A DNA stretch of 64,000 bases from Meconema thalassinum (Eukaryota; Arthropoda; Insecta; Orthoptera; Tettigoniidae): assembly GCA_946902985.2 (NCBI GenBank), contig OX336398.1:230665556-230729555 (forward strand), in the 5' to 3' direction. This document shows positions 44,482-55,585 of this stretch, piece after piece. Both the position numbers and the translations under genes were made by a program. The notes beneath the pieces are model-generated. The model was not told the DNA's origin. It saw nothing but the letters and a program-made list of their open reading frames with translations, and did no database searches. Each line of letters starts with the position of its first letter. Position 1 is the first letter of the stretch.

Positions 44482-45067
44482 TAATTATTATAATAATTAT
44501 AGTTATAATAAATATTTTTTATCTCCCACTCTGTTCAAACGTTGAAGGAAGAAACCATCATTGTCTAGCGGAACGTAGCACTGCTAAATCAAAAGAGAGA
44601 AAGCAAACAGACACAAGTATATATTGGCACGTGGGGGAAGGGTGGGCATAGTGGACACGCTAACGGGAAAACATTGTTTTCAATAAGTTAAAATTGTTTA
44701 AAACAAATGAAAATTGGCCATACTCTAACTTATTTAGTTATGTAACTTTAAACAAATCATTTTAACTATATCTTAGTTACTTTTTGAACAAGAAATGTTT
44801 TTTCAAACCTCTACCAAATGGCCACTTTGCCCTTTGGGGAAGGGCCACTATACCCGATGTTACAAATAAGACTGCAAATGCATTTAACAAAAAATTATGA
44901 GCATATTTTTTAACAAATTAAAGTATTGTTATAATTCTCCACACATATTTAAAGGTCGCTATCATTTTATAAAACTAATTTCTAAATTTTTATTGAGTAC
45001 AATAAAAGATACAAAAGTTGAAATGCTTCAAAACATTTTATGGATATCGTGTTTTGCCTCTTTTTGT

Positions 45068-45325
45068 TTAATTGCACATTTCACATATGAATTCATTGTC
45101 TTCTTCATCACTCCCAGCACAATCCTCGTGTGCCCATTTCAGGCAACTAGAGCATCTAATCCACCCTTCATTGCTTTTGGACTTTGAATATAAGTCCTGG
45201 CAGTAAAGGCAATTTGTATCATTCTGGTCACTATCGGAGTTACTATCTCCTTTAGTAACAAAGCACGTTTTGCCACTTTTGATTTCCTTTTCTCCTGAAT
45301 ACCTTCTTTGTTTATCACCTCAGCC
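45068..45325 (-). pseudogene. C-terminal PHD-like zinc finger of a pogo-type transposase
   Basis: Seen on the minus strand, frame open from about 45325 to the stop TAA at 45070-45068: a basic linker (KQRRYSGEKEIKSGKTC), an acidic stretch (GDSNSDSDQND), then CLYCQDLYSKSKSNEGWIRC, CSSCLKWAHEDCAG and FICEMCN before the stop. The Cys/His spacing with the invariant Trp (KWAH) fits a PHD finger. Known: such fingers close the transposases of many Tigger/pogo-like elements in insects. Upstream the frame is cut by a tRNA-like SINE fragment at 45330-45412, and no catalytic domain remains. It has no start codon of its own. Confidence 0.6.
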
Positions 45326-45329
45326 CAGT

Positions 45330-45412
45330 GGGGCTCGATCCTGGAAACATCAGCATGTCACAATTCTGAAGGCCGGCGCTTAACTGACTGCGCTACCACC
45401 CTGCTCATGCAA
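45330..45412 (-). mobile_element. tRNA-like SINE head fragment
   Basis: Read on the minus strand: GCAGGGTGGTAGCGCAGTCA then GTTAAGCGCCGG (A-box-like) and CAGGATCGAGCCC (B-box-like). It interrupts the transposase remnant. Confidence 0.5.
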
Positions 45413-46129
45413 GGAGATGTTTAAAACTTCCAATATGTATCCCATTTAAAAGCACAAACTTTGTTTGGTCTAGGCTTCATATAAATACTTTACTTAAAAA
45501 ATATAATATGTAGTGTCGGGCAAAGTGACCATGGCCGTGGCCACTTTGCCCTTTTTTACGCCATTATGTAAATGTGACTCTGCAGGCCCAACTAGTTACA
45601 CCAGCTCTTACTTTCAAAGATGAATTTAAAGCTTAAATCACACTTGTTTCAGGTATGACTGTCATGAATACATACTAGAATCATATACCTAGTTATAATA
45701 GTTAATGCAATACACTTACCTTACATCAGCAACTTGAAAAACAACAAAATTGATGACAACTTCTAAAAGTGTACTCTGATCAGCTTCAAGGCTCAACACA
45801 ACACTAATGGCGGTCTAGTGGAGTAGTTGAGGCGCTTGCAGCCAGGTAGCATCACTGTACAGTAGAAAAATAGCCCGTGGCAACTATGCCCGCAGTGGCC
45901 ACTATGCCCACCCTTCCCCTAATGTGTTTTCTTGTTTCTAATTATAAGAGACTAATAAAGAGGCGATATTTTGAATGAACCTCACACCACACAGTGTTTG
46001 CAGAAGTCGTAACTTGGCATTCCCCTTGTGGTGGAGCGCCACTTAGCAGTCAGAGTAAGAGGATTAGCGACACTAGCGCCGCAGCTACCCGTCACCTCCA
46101 CACGTGTGTGGGGCTAGCGAGTCTAGTCA

Positions 46130-46976
46130 TGCTGGGTCACGGTGGATGAGTGATTATAGTGTCGGACTACTAACCCCAAGCTTGCAGGTTCGCCCCTGGC
46201 CGTGGAAAGTGATTTTTGAAAGGCGGCAAAAATTTACGACACGCATGTCATACGATGCTGGCATTACAAAGAACCCATTTGAATTCAGTAGGCCGTGTTC
46301 ATAATGGCAAAGTTAATATCGGGATTTTCCGCCAAAACAACTTCCTCCTTTCTCCTTTCTCTACTAGAAAGTAGCGGCTAGCATGCTGAGCTTCTATGCC
46401 CAAGATCGTGGGTTCAAACCCGGCCGAAGACGTCGGAATTTTTAACAGCGTAAAAATCCTTCAGTATAAAGATGGCGGTCCCATGTCATAGATTTATGGC
46501 ATAAAAATGAACCTTCCACTAACTACACTTGCGAAAGTTAAAATTTGTAGCTTAGTTCGATAACGCTATATTAGTTCCAACGTTCGCCGCCAGGTGCAGA
46601 CTGCGACGGCATTTAGTAGCCACGTCTGCAGCCATATGTCGTGGACGGTAGCATAAGTAGGAACCATTTGAAAAAATTAATCGTCTGTAGTCTGAATCAC
46701 AGATAACACACACTAATACAGCCATCACAATTAACACCCGTTATCAGAAAAATTCTACACACACCCAAAGTACACGGTGCTACATGACCGCTTTGTCGCA
46801 GCCCTAAACTAAGGAACCAACCTACCATCTACTAGAAAGCGTTATAGTGTCAAGATGCTTAGATATCTAAACACCTTGACTTTCATAGCGCTCCAAGGAA
46901 GGACAAAATTCGACATGCAAGCTGCCCTCTGGGCGTCAAATAACAAAGCTTGCATCCGGCACTCGAGGCCATACGA
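46130..46976 (+). mobile_element. SINE family A, copy 3, interrupted by SINE N
   Basis: Two halves: 46130-46371 (head CACGGTGGATGAGTG, B-box-like GCAGGTTCGCCCC) and 46828-46976 (to GAGGCCATACGAT). Joined they give the same unit as at 141-510. The 456-bp insert is SINE N with a 12-bp target duplication. Confidence 0.85.
46372..46827 (+). mobile_element. SINE family N, copy 2, nested in SINE A
   Basis: Head GCGGCTAGCATGCTGAG, B box GTGGGTTCAAACCCGGCC, tail to CAGCCCTAAACT. Flanked by TCTACTAGAAAG at 46360-46371 and 46828-46839, the duplication expected of LINE-driven insertion. Confidence 0.9.
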
Positions 46977-47138
46977 TATTATTAGTATACTGGAATTTAG
47001 AAGCCACTGCAAGTGGTTCAAATTCCGGCTCGAACAGTGGCTAACTTCGCGGGATATTCCACAGCCCTTTCTGAGAAGCGCAAAGATGCTACTTTATTTC
47101 CAATCTTGTGGAATGGAGCAACATGTGATGCACTGCGT

Positions 47139-47345
47139 AGCATTCTTGGTTGTCACCATTGAAGTTCAAGTTCGAATCTTGGCGTTGGAACGTGTTTTAC
47201 TCAGCCTAGAGTCGCACCTCAGCCATCCTGGAAGTGGTGTTTCCTACCTCTGCTCTACTCAAATGCAGGGATGGTTCCATGTGCGCCTCCTCCCCAATCC
47301 TAGTAGTAGTAATCCTGGCGGGAAGACATTTAAATGTCTCTGAAA
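47139..47345 (+). mobile_element. SINE family S, copy 2
   Basis: B-box-like AAGTTCGAATCTTGG, body CACCTCAGCCATCCTGGAAG then TGCAGGGATGGTTCC, as at 49127-49385. Tail missing. Confidence 0.55.
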
Positions 47346-47536
47346 AAGGTGAGGACCTGGTGCCCTAATTTCAATCTTTATTACTACCTCAAAATATTAT
47401 CGTAAGATATTTGGCACCACAGTTATAAAAATAAATACCTCACTGATTTCCTATCCAAAAGTCTTAAATATTTTGGTTTCCTACTGCATGTAAATGTTTA
47501 TGCTCAATTCTTCATTTTTTCCAGACAATTAATAAG

Positions 47537-47537
<1 letters not shown>

Positions 47538-47590
<53 letters not shown>
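47538..47590. repeat. (TAA)n microsatellite
   Basis: About 17 TAA units before the SINE at 47591; a second run follows that SINE at 47957-47987. Confidence 0.9.
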
Positions 47591-47591
<1 letters not shown>

Positions 47592-47957
47592 TATGTATGT
47601 CCACCCCTTATTATTCCCGTTTTCCAACGGGGTCGGGGATGAGATGCGATGGAAGTCTTTGTGGCGATGGTTTTTACGGCCGGATGCCCTTCCTGACGCC
47701 AACCTAATGAGAGGAGTTAATGAGGGATGAAATGAATGATGGTGAATGAAACTGGGCAAGGACGTGGAAGGAAGCGGCCGTGGCCTGTTCTAAGGTACCG
47801 TCCCAGCATTTGCCTGGTGTTGAAAATGGGAAACCACGGAAAACCATTTCAAGGACGGCCAACGGTGGGGCTCGAACCCACGCGTCTACCGAGTCAGCAG
47901 AGAGCTTGGCCCCATGACCTAATGCTGTGCTTTAGCCAGCGTAGCCACTACTGTCGG
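47591..47957 (-). mobile_element. tRNA-derived SINE between (TAA)n runs
   Basis: Read on the minus strand: CAGTAGTGGCTACGCTGGCT (A-box region) and CGTGGGTTCGAGCCCCACC (B box). The body has GGCATCCGGCCGTAAAAACC. The right (TAA)n run lies next to its head and the left one at its tail. Confidence 0.65.
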
Positions 47958-47987
47958 TAATAATAATAATAATAATAATAATAATTG

Positions 47988-48551
47988 AGAGTTTTTAAGT
48001 TATTAAAATAGGTCGTTATAGAATGATGTAAAGTAATTGTTGGAAGGATGAAAGTACAGTAGGCCTAGTTATAGACCTGTAGTAGGTACTTTAATAAAAA
48101 TAATAGTTGGACTAGCGGACTCATGCGAGACATCTCGCATGTTCATAAACCACACTTTCCCCAATAGGTTTATAATGAGAGACTTAAGAAGAAAGTTTGT
48201 TATGTTTTTTTTTATTTCAACCAAGTGATTATAGAACACTATTTACATTTCAGTTATAATTCCAAGTTCTACGACCCCTAACTTAAGAATGCAATCACTG
48301 AAAATAGGATCATCATAACACTCACCGGTTATATCATACGATTTGAGTACTCAGTCCTTCGATTTACTGTTTCTGAAATCCATGCAAAATGAAAAACCTC
48401 AGAATGTTAAAATAACATGAAACAGGCATCACAGCGGCCAAAATGTGAAGTGGACAGCAATTATGGAGCTTTCATTTCCTATAGCAACAAAATCTGCAAA
48501 TCGCACACTTCGTACATTTTTCAAAGTAATTCTTTAAAGAAATTATAGATA
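47988..48551. other. Intron stretch; palindrome at 48122-48141, no gene
   Basis: CATGCGAGA and TCTCGCATG are separated by two bases (48122-48141). Otherwise AT-rich without recognised genes. Confidence 0.5.
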
Positions 48552-48960
48552 TTTATGTTCGACGATGTCGAAATGTAAACATTATATGTCAGAAAACTGT
48601 ATCTTAATGAGGCTCGTTATAACACTATTTTTCATTATGAAACAGTTTCTCCCATCAATCAGAGCTCAAGAAACAGTTGTGTGACCAATTAGGTGAGGAT
48701 ACCATCGCGCATGCGCTCAAAATCTAACATATTTCTGTGTTGACAAGCAAAGTGAATGGTCTCTGCATTCGGAGTGGCTTGACCACGCATGCGCTCTGTT
48801 CAGTCAGCAAGCCAGCGGCCTTGTTCACTAACTGAATTAACTGAATCCCACAGATATTTATGAATATTTATGTTAAACATATAACAAAGTTATAATTATC
48901 GTCGAACATAAACAGTCGTATGCAACTCGCCTATAATTGCCATTATAGGCTCGTTGCATA
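48552..48960. repeat. Inverted-repeat segment with a strong hairpin
   Basis: TTTATGTTCGACGAT at 48552-48566 has its exact complement at 48898-48912. Next to it 48919-48960 forms a hairpin with arms TATGCAAC + GCCTATAAT, a 2-base bubble and a 4-base loop (17 paired bases). It may be a small TIR element; no transposase or duplication found. Confidence 0.5.
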
Positions 48961-49126
48961 ATGTACTATTATGAAATTAGAGTGCAATACGTCACTGCTA
49001 ATATCTATTGTTTCATTTGAATGCTTGTGAGCGCCGTAGGAGGGATCTATACCACTGAAATAATATATATGATAGTAATAAGCCTCAGTTTCCCAATTAC
49101 AAACAGATATATTATTGTCCATCCTG

Positions 49127-49385
49127 ACTGAACTGCGGAGGCCCGGGTTCGATTCCTCGATTCCCACCTCAGACATTCTGGAAGTGGTTTTCCGTGGTTT
49201 CTGTCTTTCACTCCAGGTGAATGCAGGGATGGTTTCTACTTAAGGCCATGGCCGCATCCTTCCCAATCCTCTTCTGAATTACAAATACAGCCATTACAGT
49301 AACACAGTTTATCAGACTTCCTCACACACCCAAGTACATGGGGCTACTTGATGAGATTGTCTCTAAGCCCCTAAATGAATCATTT
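49127..49385 (+). mobile_element. SINE family S, copy 3, with N-type tail
   Basis: B-box GGCCCGGGTTCGATTCC, body CCCACCTCAGACATTCTGGA and GTGAATGCAGGGATGG, then a tail related to SINE N: TATCAGACTTCCTCACACAC to CTAAGCCCCTAAATGAATC. Confidence 0.65.
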
Positions 49386-49537
49386 TCAACAACAATAATT
49401 ACAAATAGACATAGTATTGTCCATTTAGAGTACAGCTCGTATGGTAAAGTTAGTGACGCAGTTATGGTACAGCACTCAACACAAGTAACTACGATACTGA
49501 TAGCCACAAAATAGCATACTGTTTCAACTTCTGAGGG

Positions 49538-49605
49538 CTTGGTGGCGCAGTGGTTAAACTGCTTGCCTCTCACCAAGATTCCTGGTCAATGCATGTGAGA
49601 CTTTC
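49538..49605 (+). mobile_element. tRNA-like SINE head fragment
   Basis: GGTGGCGCAGTGGTTAAACT then GCCTCTCACCAAGATTCC; same family as 56242-56430, truncated before its body. Confidence 0.5.
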
Positions 49606-49626
49606 GAAGTTAAATTAATTTAATAT

Positions 49627-49985
49627 CGTATGGCCTCGTGTGCCGGGTGAAAGCTTTGTTATTGGACACCCAGAGGGTAGCGTCCAAGTCGATTTTTTGT
49701 TGTTCCTTGAAACGCTGTGAATGTCAAGGAGGTTAGATATCTAAGCTCCTTGACACTGTAGCGCTTTCTAGAAGAGAAATGAGGAACTTTGTGTTGGCGG
49801 AAAATCCCGAGTTTAGTTTTGCCATTATGAACACGACCTACTGAATTCAAATGGGCTCTTTAACAGGCCAACATCGTATGACATGCGTGTCCGCCTTTCA
49901 AAAATCACTTACCACGGCCAGGAGCGAACCTGCATGCTTAGGGGTTGGTAATCCGACACGATGACCATTCACCCACCGTGGCAAG
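49627..49985 (-). mobile_element. SINE family A, copy 4
   Basis: Full-length, same orientation as 141-510; head at the right (complement of CATTCACCCACCGTGGC). Confidence 0.75.
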
Positions 49986-50434
49986 CTGCGAGTATTTTCA
50001 AAATGAAATATTTCATTTTACAGTTGTTATTAGTTCATTTAACGGACATCTTGGTCAACGGCCCCGTGTGGTTGGGCGTGTGTTGAGCGTGTTTGATACC
50101 TGATAACCTACGGGTCCACGATATCTCTATGACCCAAAATGAATCAACAACTACTGTGTAATCACAATAAATCTCTATGTGATAAAACCGTGTCTGAATG
50201 AACAACTCGAATATTTGAGCGCTGCACAAGAACAGGCTCAGTGGAACTACTTTGTAACTCAAACTTAAGACTAACTTTAGCTTAACGCAGAGCGAAGCTT
50301 AAAGTAAGGCTGCTATATTATGCTTTGTGAACTAGAATGCCCTAGAGGTAATTATACGAGAATTAGTGCTCATACAAGGCTTCGTAACTACTTGAAGAAG
50401 CCGAACGAAGAGAGGAAAACGTTCCTTTTATCTC
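49986..50434. other. Intron stretch without a recognised gene
   Basis: Contains CGGCCCCGTGTGGTTGGGCG and ACCTGATAACCTACGGGTCC, possibly a decayed tRNA-like SINE head. Nothing firm. Confidence 0.4.
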
Positions 50435-50672
50435 TCTGTAATCCCCAAGGGTCTCACGACTAGTGGGAGATGGGAGAGGCATTGCTTTCACTTACTTGTG
50501 CCGGGCTCCTTACTGTCACCTTTTCTTTCGGCCTCCCTTGGTCAACTCTGGTTCTCTTCCGACCCCGACGGTATTAACGTATCCGAGGTATTCACTTTCC
50601 CGCCAGAATTGGCCTCTCAACGTTCCTAATCCCTCATTCATCGAGGGGTCAGACCTCTTGTTTTTAGCCTAT
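50435..50672 (+). repeat. LINE 3' UTR fragment, copy 2
   Basis: Pyrimidine-rich wording GGTCAACTCTGGTTCTCTTC, CGACGGTATTAACGTATCC and CATCGAGGGGTCAGACCTC, as at 54308-54600. Non-coding. Confidence 0.6.
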
Positions 50673-51474
50673 CTTCATTTATGGAAACAATAGGCTTATG
50701 AGAGACACAAATCCAACATGGCGGCGACGCGAAGGTATAAATATTCACATGGCCGTTTCTCGCAATTTAACCATCCGAAAACAGTGAAACTTGGTAGAGT
50801 AAATCCTTATACAAATGTTAATCCAATGGCATCTAATTTATTTCAATTGTTTCCATAACCACAAGATGGCAGCTGTGCGAAATTTTAAAATGCCGTTTAT
50901 ACTTCTTGTGTCCTAATCATGCGATTGAAGTTTGAATAATACACGTACACAATAATCTTCATGTAACAGTACATAACTCTTAAGACATAGCCCTTGGCAA
51001 TACAGCCCGTGAAGGGCCTAGGCCTACCAAGCGACCGCTGCCCAGCCATTTGGCCTGCAGATATTGGGGTGACGCATGATCAGTGCATCGGATTCCCTCG
51101 GCCGTTAATCTTCGTTTTCGTGATAGGGGTGCTGCCTCACAGTCAGACAGCTACTCAATTGTCCTCACGAGGCTGAGTGCACCCCGTTCCAGCCCTCACG
51201 TCAGTTTCTAAAATCCCTGACGGAGCCGGGAATCGAAACCGGGGCCTCCGGGTGAGAGGCAGGCACGCTACCCCAACACCACGGGGCCGGCTGAACTCTA
51301 AGTCATACATATATAACAATCCAACATGGCGACCATCCACAATATTTAGTCGATTCTCAATATCTACGAATCTATTACAGCAATCAAACTGAAATGTTGT
51401 ATGTTGATAGCGGCAATTAACATAAGTAGGATATATGAAAATTGACTGTATAGTTCTTCACGGAACTACTTGTT
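50668..51474 (+). repeat. Interspersed repeat K, copy 4, interrupted by SINE T
   Basis: From TCTTCATTTATGGAAACAAT to the hairpin TAGTTC-TTCACG-GAACTA then CTTG (51451-51472). A SINE T copy is inserted at 50983-51293. Confidence 0.65.
50983..51293 (-). mobile_element. SINE family T, complete copy
   Basis: Read on the minus strand: GCCGGCCCCGTGGTGTTGGG (head), CCGGTTTCGATTCCCGG (B box and T-stem), then GGAACGGGGTGCACTC, ending near AGGCCCTTCACGGGCTG. Flanked by ACTCTTAAG-like and ACTCTAAG-like duplications. It gives the intact version of the BEL composite's target. Confidence 0.7.
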
Positions 51475-51479
51475 TCCAT

Positions 51480-52105
51480 TGCCTTTGGGGCGGACCCTCT
51501 CCTCGTTCCCTTTCCTCTCTGCGTTTCATGGCTCTACTTTCTTCCAAGTCCCTCAAATCTCATTCTTGGAGGACTGAGAGCATTCCCCTTCCTCCTGTGT
51601 TTTATTAACATTCTTCTTGTTTTTGTTCCCCATTCCCTCTTCTTGTTTGTAAGAGAGTAGTTAGTTTTCGTTGTAAATTCCATTTGATCACCTTTCATTT
51701 TCACTATCACACAAAACATTAGGGGCTGATAACCTAGATGTTCGCTCCTGTCCATGGTAAGTGATTTTTGAAAGGCGACAAAAATCACGACACGCATGTC
51801 ATACGTTGTTGCCATGTTAAAGAACCTATTTGAATTCAGTAGGTCGTGTTCTTAATGGCAAAATTAATCTCGGGATTTTCCGCCAACACAAATGTTCCTC
51901 CTTTCTCTACTAGAAAGCGCTATAGTATCAATGAGGTTAGATATCTAACCTCAATGACTTTCATAGCACTCCAAAGAGCAAAAGAAAAATCGACATTCAA
52001 GCTGCCCTCTGGGCGGAAGTAACAAAGCTTGCACCTGGCACCCGAGGCCATAAGATAAAAATAACTTAGAGATTAGGCCCCTTAAAACAACAATTATCAT
52101 TATCT
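51480..52105 (+). repeat. LINE 3' end, copy 3, split by SINE A
   Basis: 51480-51740 (GCGGACCCTCTCCTCGTTCC to GATAACCTAGATG) and 52066-52105 (TTAGGCCCCTTAAAACAAC then AATTATCATTATC) match the end of the copy at 54308-55045. SINE A sits between. Confidence 0.65.
51741..52054 (+). mobile_element. SINE family A, copy 5 (head truncated)
   Basis: CTGTCCATGGTAAGTGATTT to ACCCGAGGCCATAAG; opposite orientation to copies 1, 2 and 4. Inserted in the LINE 3' end. Confidence 0.75.
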
Positions 52106-52394
52106 CTCTGTAAATAAAGTAGGCATTTTGTTTGAGCATTTTGAATGTTAGTGTCAAAGTTCGTATTTATCTCGTATGAGGAAAATCTCGCATACCCTCA
52201 ATTTGTATCGGTGGCGTGGGGTGTCTAGTGAAGCGCTGTATCTTATTCTGAACTGGATGATAATCATATTATTATGATATATTAAGGTTAGAACATCTGG
52301 AAAATCAATACAAATTGTAACAAAAGATAATTCAGAAAACAGTAACATTGGTTTATTCAGTTGATTTTCGTTTTTTTTCCCCCTTTTTCGTTTT

Positions 52395-52790
52395 AACCTC
52401 CAGGCTGGGCTTTTCCCACGGACTAAGCGAGGGATCCCACCTCCACCGCCACTGAGGGCAGTGTCCTGGAGCTTGTGACTCTGAGTCGGGGATACAACTG
52501 GGGTGTGTGACTAGCACTTCATCCAGGTGGCCTCGCCGGCAAAATGAACAGGGGCCTTATGCTAGTTACCATCCCGGCATTTGCCCGAAGACGAAATGGG
52601 AAACCACGGAAAACCACTTCGAGGAGTTGGGAATCGAACACCCTCTACTCATTCGGACCACCCTAGGCTGAGTTGACCCCGTTCCAGTCCTCATACGACT
52701 TTTCAAATTTCGTGACAGAGCCGTGAATCGAACCTCGGACCTCCGGGGTGGCAGCTAAGCACGCTGTACCCTACACCACGGAGTCGACCA
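52395..52790 (-). mobile_element. SINE family P, copy 2
   Basis: Minus strand head GACTCCGTGGTGTAGGGTAC, B box CGAGGTTCGATTCACGG. The body matches 44011-44481 throughout, with internal deletions. Confidence 0.7.
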
Positions 52791-53059
52791 GTTGTTTATC
52801 ATAAGTATATTCTCTAAGTCTTGTCACACACTCAGAAAGCTAACTTCAGAATGTGAACTCGCGAGAAGTCGTACCCGTGGCAGTTCGGCGCGCTTCTTGA
52901 AATTTCTTAATAATTATGTTGCTATTTGCGATTGAGTTTTGGGCGCCCGTTTCATCTCTGTCGCGCCTGACCTTGACGATTGTCAGAGTCTCTTCTGTCC
53001 TGTTCCCGAGTGGTTTATGACTGTAACTTACTTATACTTTCTCCGGCTTTTCCTAATGT

Positions 53060-53196
53060 ATTGGGGATTTAAGGCCGGATGCCCTTCCTAACGCTATGTG
53101 ATTTTTCAGGTGAAAATTCCACCCAGCTGTCACCGAGATTCGTACTTTGACCATCCGGGTGAAAGCCGAGCAGCTAAGCCACCGCGCCATCAGGCT
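53060..53196 (-). mobile_element. SINE fragment, minus strand
   Basis: Minus strand: CTGATGGCGCGGTGGCTTAG then CTGCTCGGCTTTCACCC and a body ending GGAAGGGCATCCGGCC, shared with 47591-47957. Confidence 0.55.
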
Positions 53197-53511
53197 TCCC
53201 CGAGTGGTTTATGACTGCCGCGGCAATTTACCTTCGTGCGACCTCTCGTGTAACACATTTTTGCCACAATCTGCATTTCTAGGATAGTTGATTTAAGTGA
53301 AATTCATTGATTCTTAATGGTTTCCATTATTTACTTGAATTGTAAACAAATCTTTCTTTGAAATGCACACCTTGAGTCAGTTTGCTCACGCGCAGTGACA
53401 ACTCCCGGATGACAGGTGCAGAAAATATTAAGCGTGAACAATTTGCCTTCGTATGACCTGTCGCGTTCTAAAACGGGCCCGACCTCTGGCGTGTTTACCT
53501 AGTTATATAGG

Positions 53512-54022
53512 CGGCTTCGGTGGCGTAGTTGGTAGAATTCTGAGTTCCTATGCCCTAGGTCGCGGGTTCAAACCCGGCCGAAGTCGTCGGATCTTTAAGA
53601 GCGTTAAAAATCCCTCAGTATGCCTTCCTTTGGAGTGGAAGTAAAGCCGGCGGTCCCATGTCATAGATTTATGCCATGTTAAAGACGTTCCACTAATTAG
53701 ACTTTTGTGAAGCTGAATCATAGGTTAGATTTGACTAACGCTCTTAGGTTCCAACGTTCGCGGCCAGGAGCCGACTGTGGTGCAATCTAGTAACCAAGTT
53801 CAGAACTATTTGTCGATAACGCTGGCGTTTGGTAGCAGAAGTAGTAACTAACTTACTTGAAAGTTGAATGGCAGTCCTTACCTGAATTACAGTTAACACA
53901 CACTAATACAGTCATCACAATTAACACCGGTTATCAGACAGATTCTACACACACCCAAAGTACACGGAGTTACATGAGTCAGTTGTCACAGCCCCTAAAC
54001 TGATCTGATGAACCAACCAACT
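53512..54022 (+). mobile_element. SINE family N, copy 3 (most complete)
   Basis: Head GGCGGCTTCGGTGGCGTAGT then TGGTAGAATTCTGAG fits a tRNA A box; GCGGGTTCAAACCCGGCC fits the B box. The body runs through CTCAGTATGCCTTCCTTTGG to a tail ACACACCCAAAGTACACGG then CACAGCCCCTAAACTG. About 510 bp, long for a SINE. Confidence 0.8.
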
Positions 54023-54307
54023 AACCTAATTAATCAGATATCAGGAAGCATAGAAATGTCCGTACAACCTTTAAAAACGGCGAAACCTGAAATATTCTGC
54101 CATTTTCGGACAATAGAATGTTAGAAGTGATTTTTGAACAACAAGAAATTCGATGGTTGTAAAGAAAATCACGAAATTTCAGTAATCGCCCATTAAGCAA
54201 GATACTGTTCAACTTTGTCTAAATTGGATATATTGTTGTTGTCTTCACATGCTTTTTCCACTGCTCTAAGGAAATCCATATGATCAGTGAATAATACCGA
54301 TTTCATT

Positions 54308-55045
54308 ACTTTTACCCCCCCAGATGGTCACATTTAATGGGACGTGAGTTGGTGACCACGGGACCCCAGCTGGGTTCGGCATTGCTTCCACTTAATTGTG
54401 CCAGGCTCCTCTCCGTCTTCTTTCCTGTCGACCTCTCGTGGTCAACTCTTTTTCTCTTCCGACCTCGACGGTATTAGGGTATCCGAAGCCTAGGGAGTCT
54501 TTCACTTTCCCGACTTAATTGGCCCTTGTCTCATCTTTCCTGGTACCCTCATTCTTCGAGGGGTCAGCCTCCTTTTTCTGTTCCTGCCTCCTGCTCAAGG
54601 CCCTCAAGGAGGCAGGGTGTATGTAGCCCCACCACTTTTGGTGCACCCTGGATATTGCAACACCCTCAGAAGCTCACAGCTGGTGAGTTCGGGAGTTGGC
54701 GACCGCGAGTTATTCCTGAGCTGGGTCAATTCTTCCTCTTCTCCCATTGCCTTTGGGACGGCCCCTCTCCTCTTTCCCTTTCCTCGCTGCCTTTCTTGCC
54801 TCTCCTTCCTTCCAAGTCCCTCAATTCTTATTCTTCGAGGGTTGAGGGCATTTCCTTTTCTCTAGTCTTTTATTTACATTATCCTCATTTTTGTTTCCCA
54901 TTCCCTCTTCTAGTTTGTAAGAAAGTAGTTAGTTATAGTTGCAAGTTTCATTTGATCATCTTTCATTTTCACTATCATCCAAACCATTAGTGGCCGATAA
55001 CCTAGATGTTAGGCCCCTTAAAACAACAATTATCATAATCAACAT
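54308..55045 (+). repeat. LINE 3' UTR, copy 1 (longest)
   Basis: GGTGACCACGGGACCCCAGC, CTTCGAGGGGTCAGCC, CATTGCCTTTGGGACGG, ending GGCCGATAACCTAGATGTTA then GGCCCCTTAAAACAAC and ATTATCATAATCAACATCAT. An end of this kind with a CAT-rich tail is common for insect LINEs. Its 154-codon open frame is low-complexity and not a gene. Confidence 0.6.
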
Positions 55046-55507
55046 CATTACTGTGAACACCGTTGGAACAGGATTTCCGAATTGTGTTCTATAGTAGATG
55101 CTCACAAGTCAAAAAATCTCTAAATGTGAGTTCAATTGGTGCGAGGCTGGAATAGCGATGAGACTGCCGAGTTAACCCTCCTATAGAAACATGGTAGCTA
55201 AACATTTACATTGGCAAATGTAAACTAGATTCTCTGTACAATCGAGTGTGGTCAAACTCGATTGTTGACTCTTACAACTGCTGTAGGAATCTGAAATCGA
55301 TATCACATAACAGAATGGAGCATTGTCCTCCGAAAGCAATTAGCAGCACAGCACAACTGATTCAAACTAATCAAACACCGGCAAATAGTTATTGTGTCTA
55401 TGGAAGAAAAATTACAACACATGAGTGTTCTCAAACCCTCGGCACGGGACTTTGTTTGGATAAAATAAAGGAAACCCAACTGTAAGGTAAACTTCGTTAT
55501 TATTTAC
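55046..55507. other. Intron stretch without a recognised gene
   Basis: A small hairpin CAATCGAGT/ACTCGATTG lies at 55239-55264. No coding region recognised. Confidence 0.45.
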
Positions 55508-55585
55508 TAGCAACCCACCCCCCCTTCCCCCTCCCCCATCCCCCACCCCACCCCCTCCCCCTCCACCACCCCCTCAACCTCCCGG
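55508..55585. repeat. C-rich tract, G-quadruplex/i-motif potential
   Basis: At least ten runs of four to seven C within 78 bases (complement: G runs on the minus strand). Confidence 0.75.

Larger units (their letters stand above)
44634..45919 (-). mobile_element. Pogo/Tigger-like DNA transposon remnant
   Basis: Seen: perfect 21-bp terminal inverted repeats (44634-44654 and 45899-45919; GGGGAAGGGTGGGCATAGTG at the left end). Related words (GGGCAAAGTGGCC, TGGCCACTTTGCCC) recur inside near 44819, 45515 and 45540. The minus strand encodes a PHD-type zinc finger (see 45068-45325), as found at the C terminus of many insect pogo-like transposases. The DDE core is missing, so the element is non-autonomous. 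No target duplication was resolved (TA expected). Confidence 0.6.

Noticed and set aside
47139..47345. Open frame at 46855-47343 as a gene
   Set aside because: It runs across the second half of SINE A into SINE S, so it is a composite of two repeats.
54526..54990. 154-codon proline/serine-rich open frame
   Set aside because: It lies in a repeated, pyrimidine-rich LINE 3' UTR, and other copies (50435, 51480) do not keep the frame.
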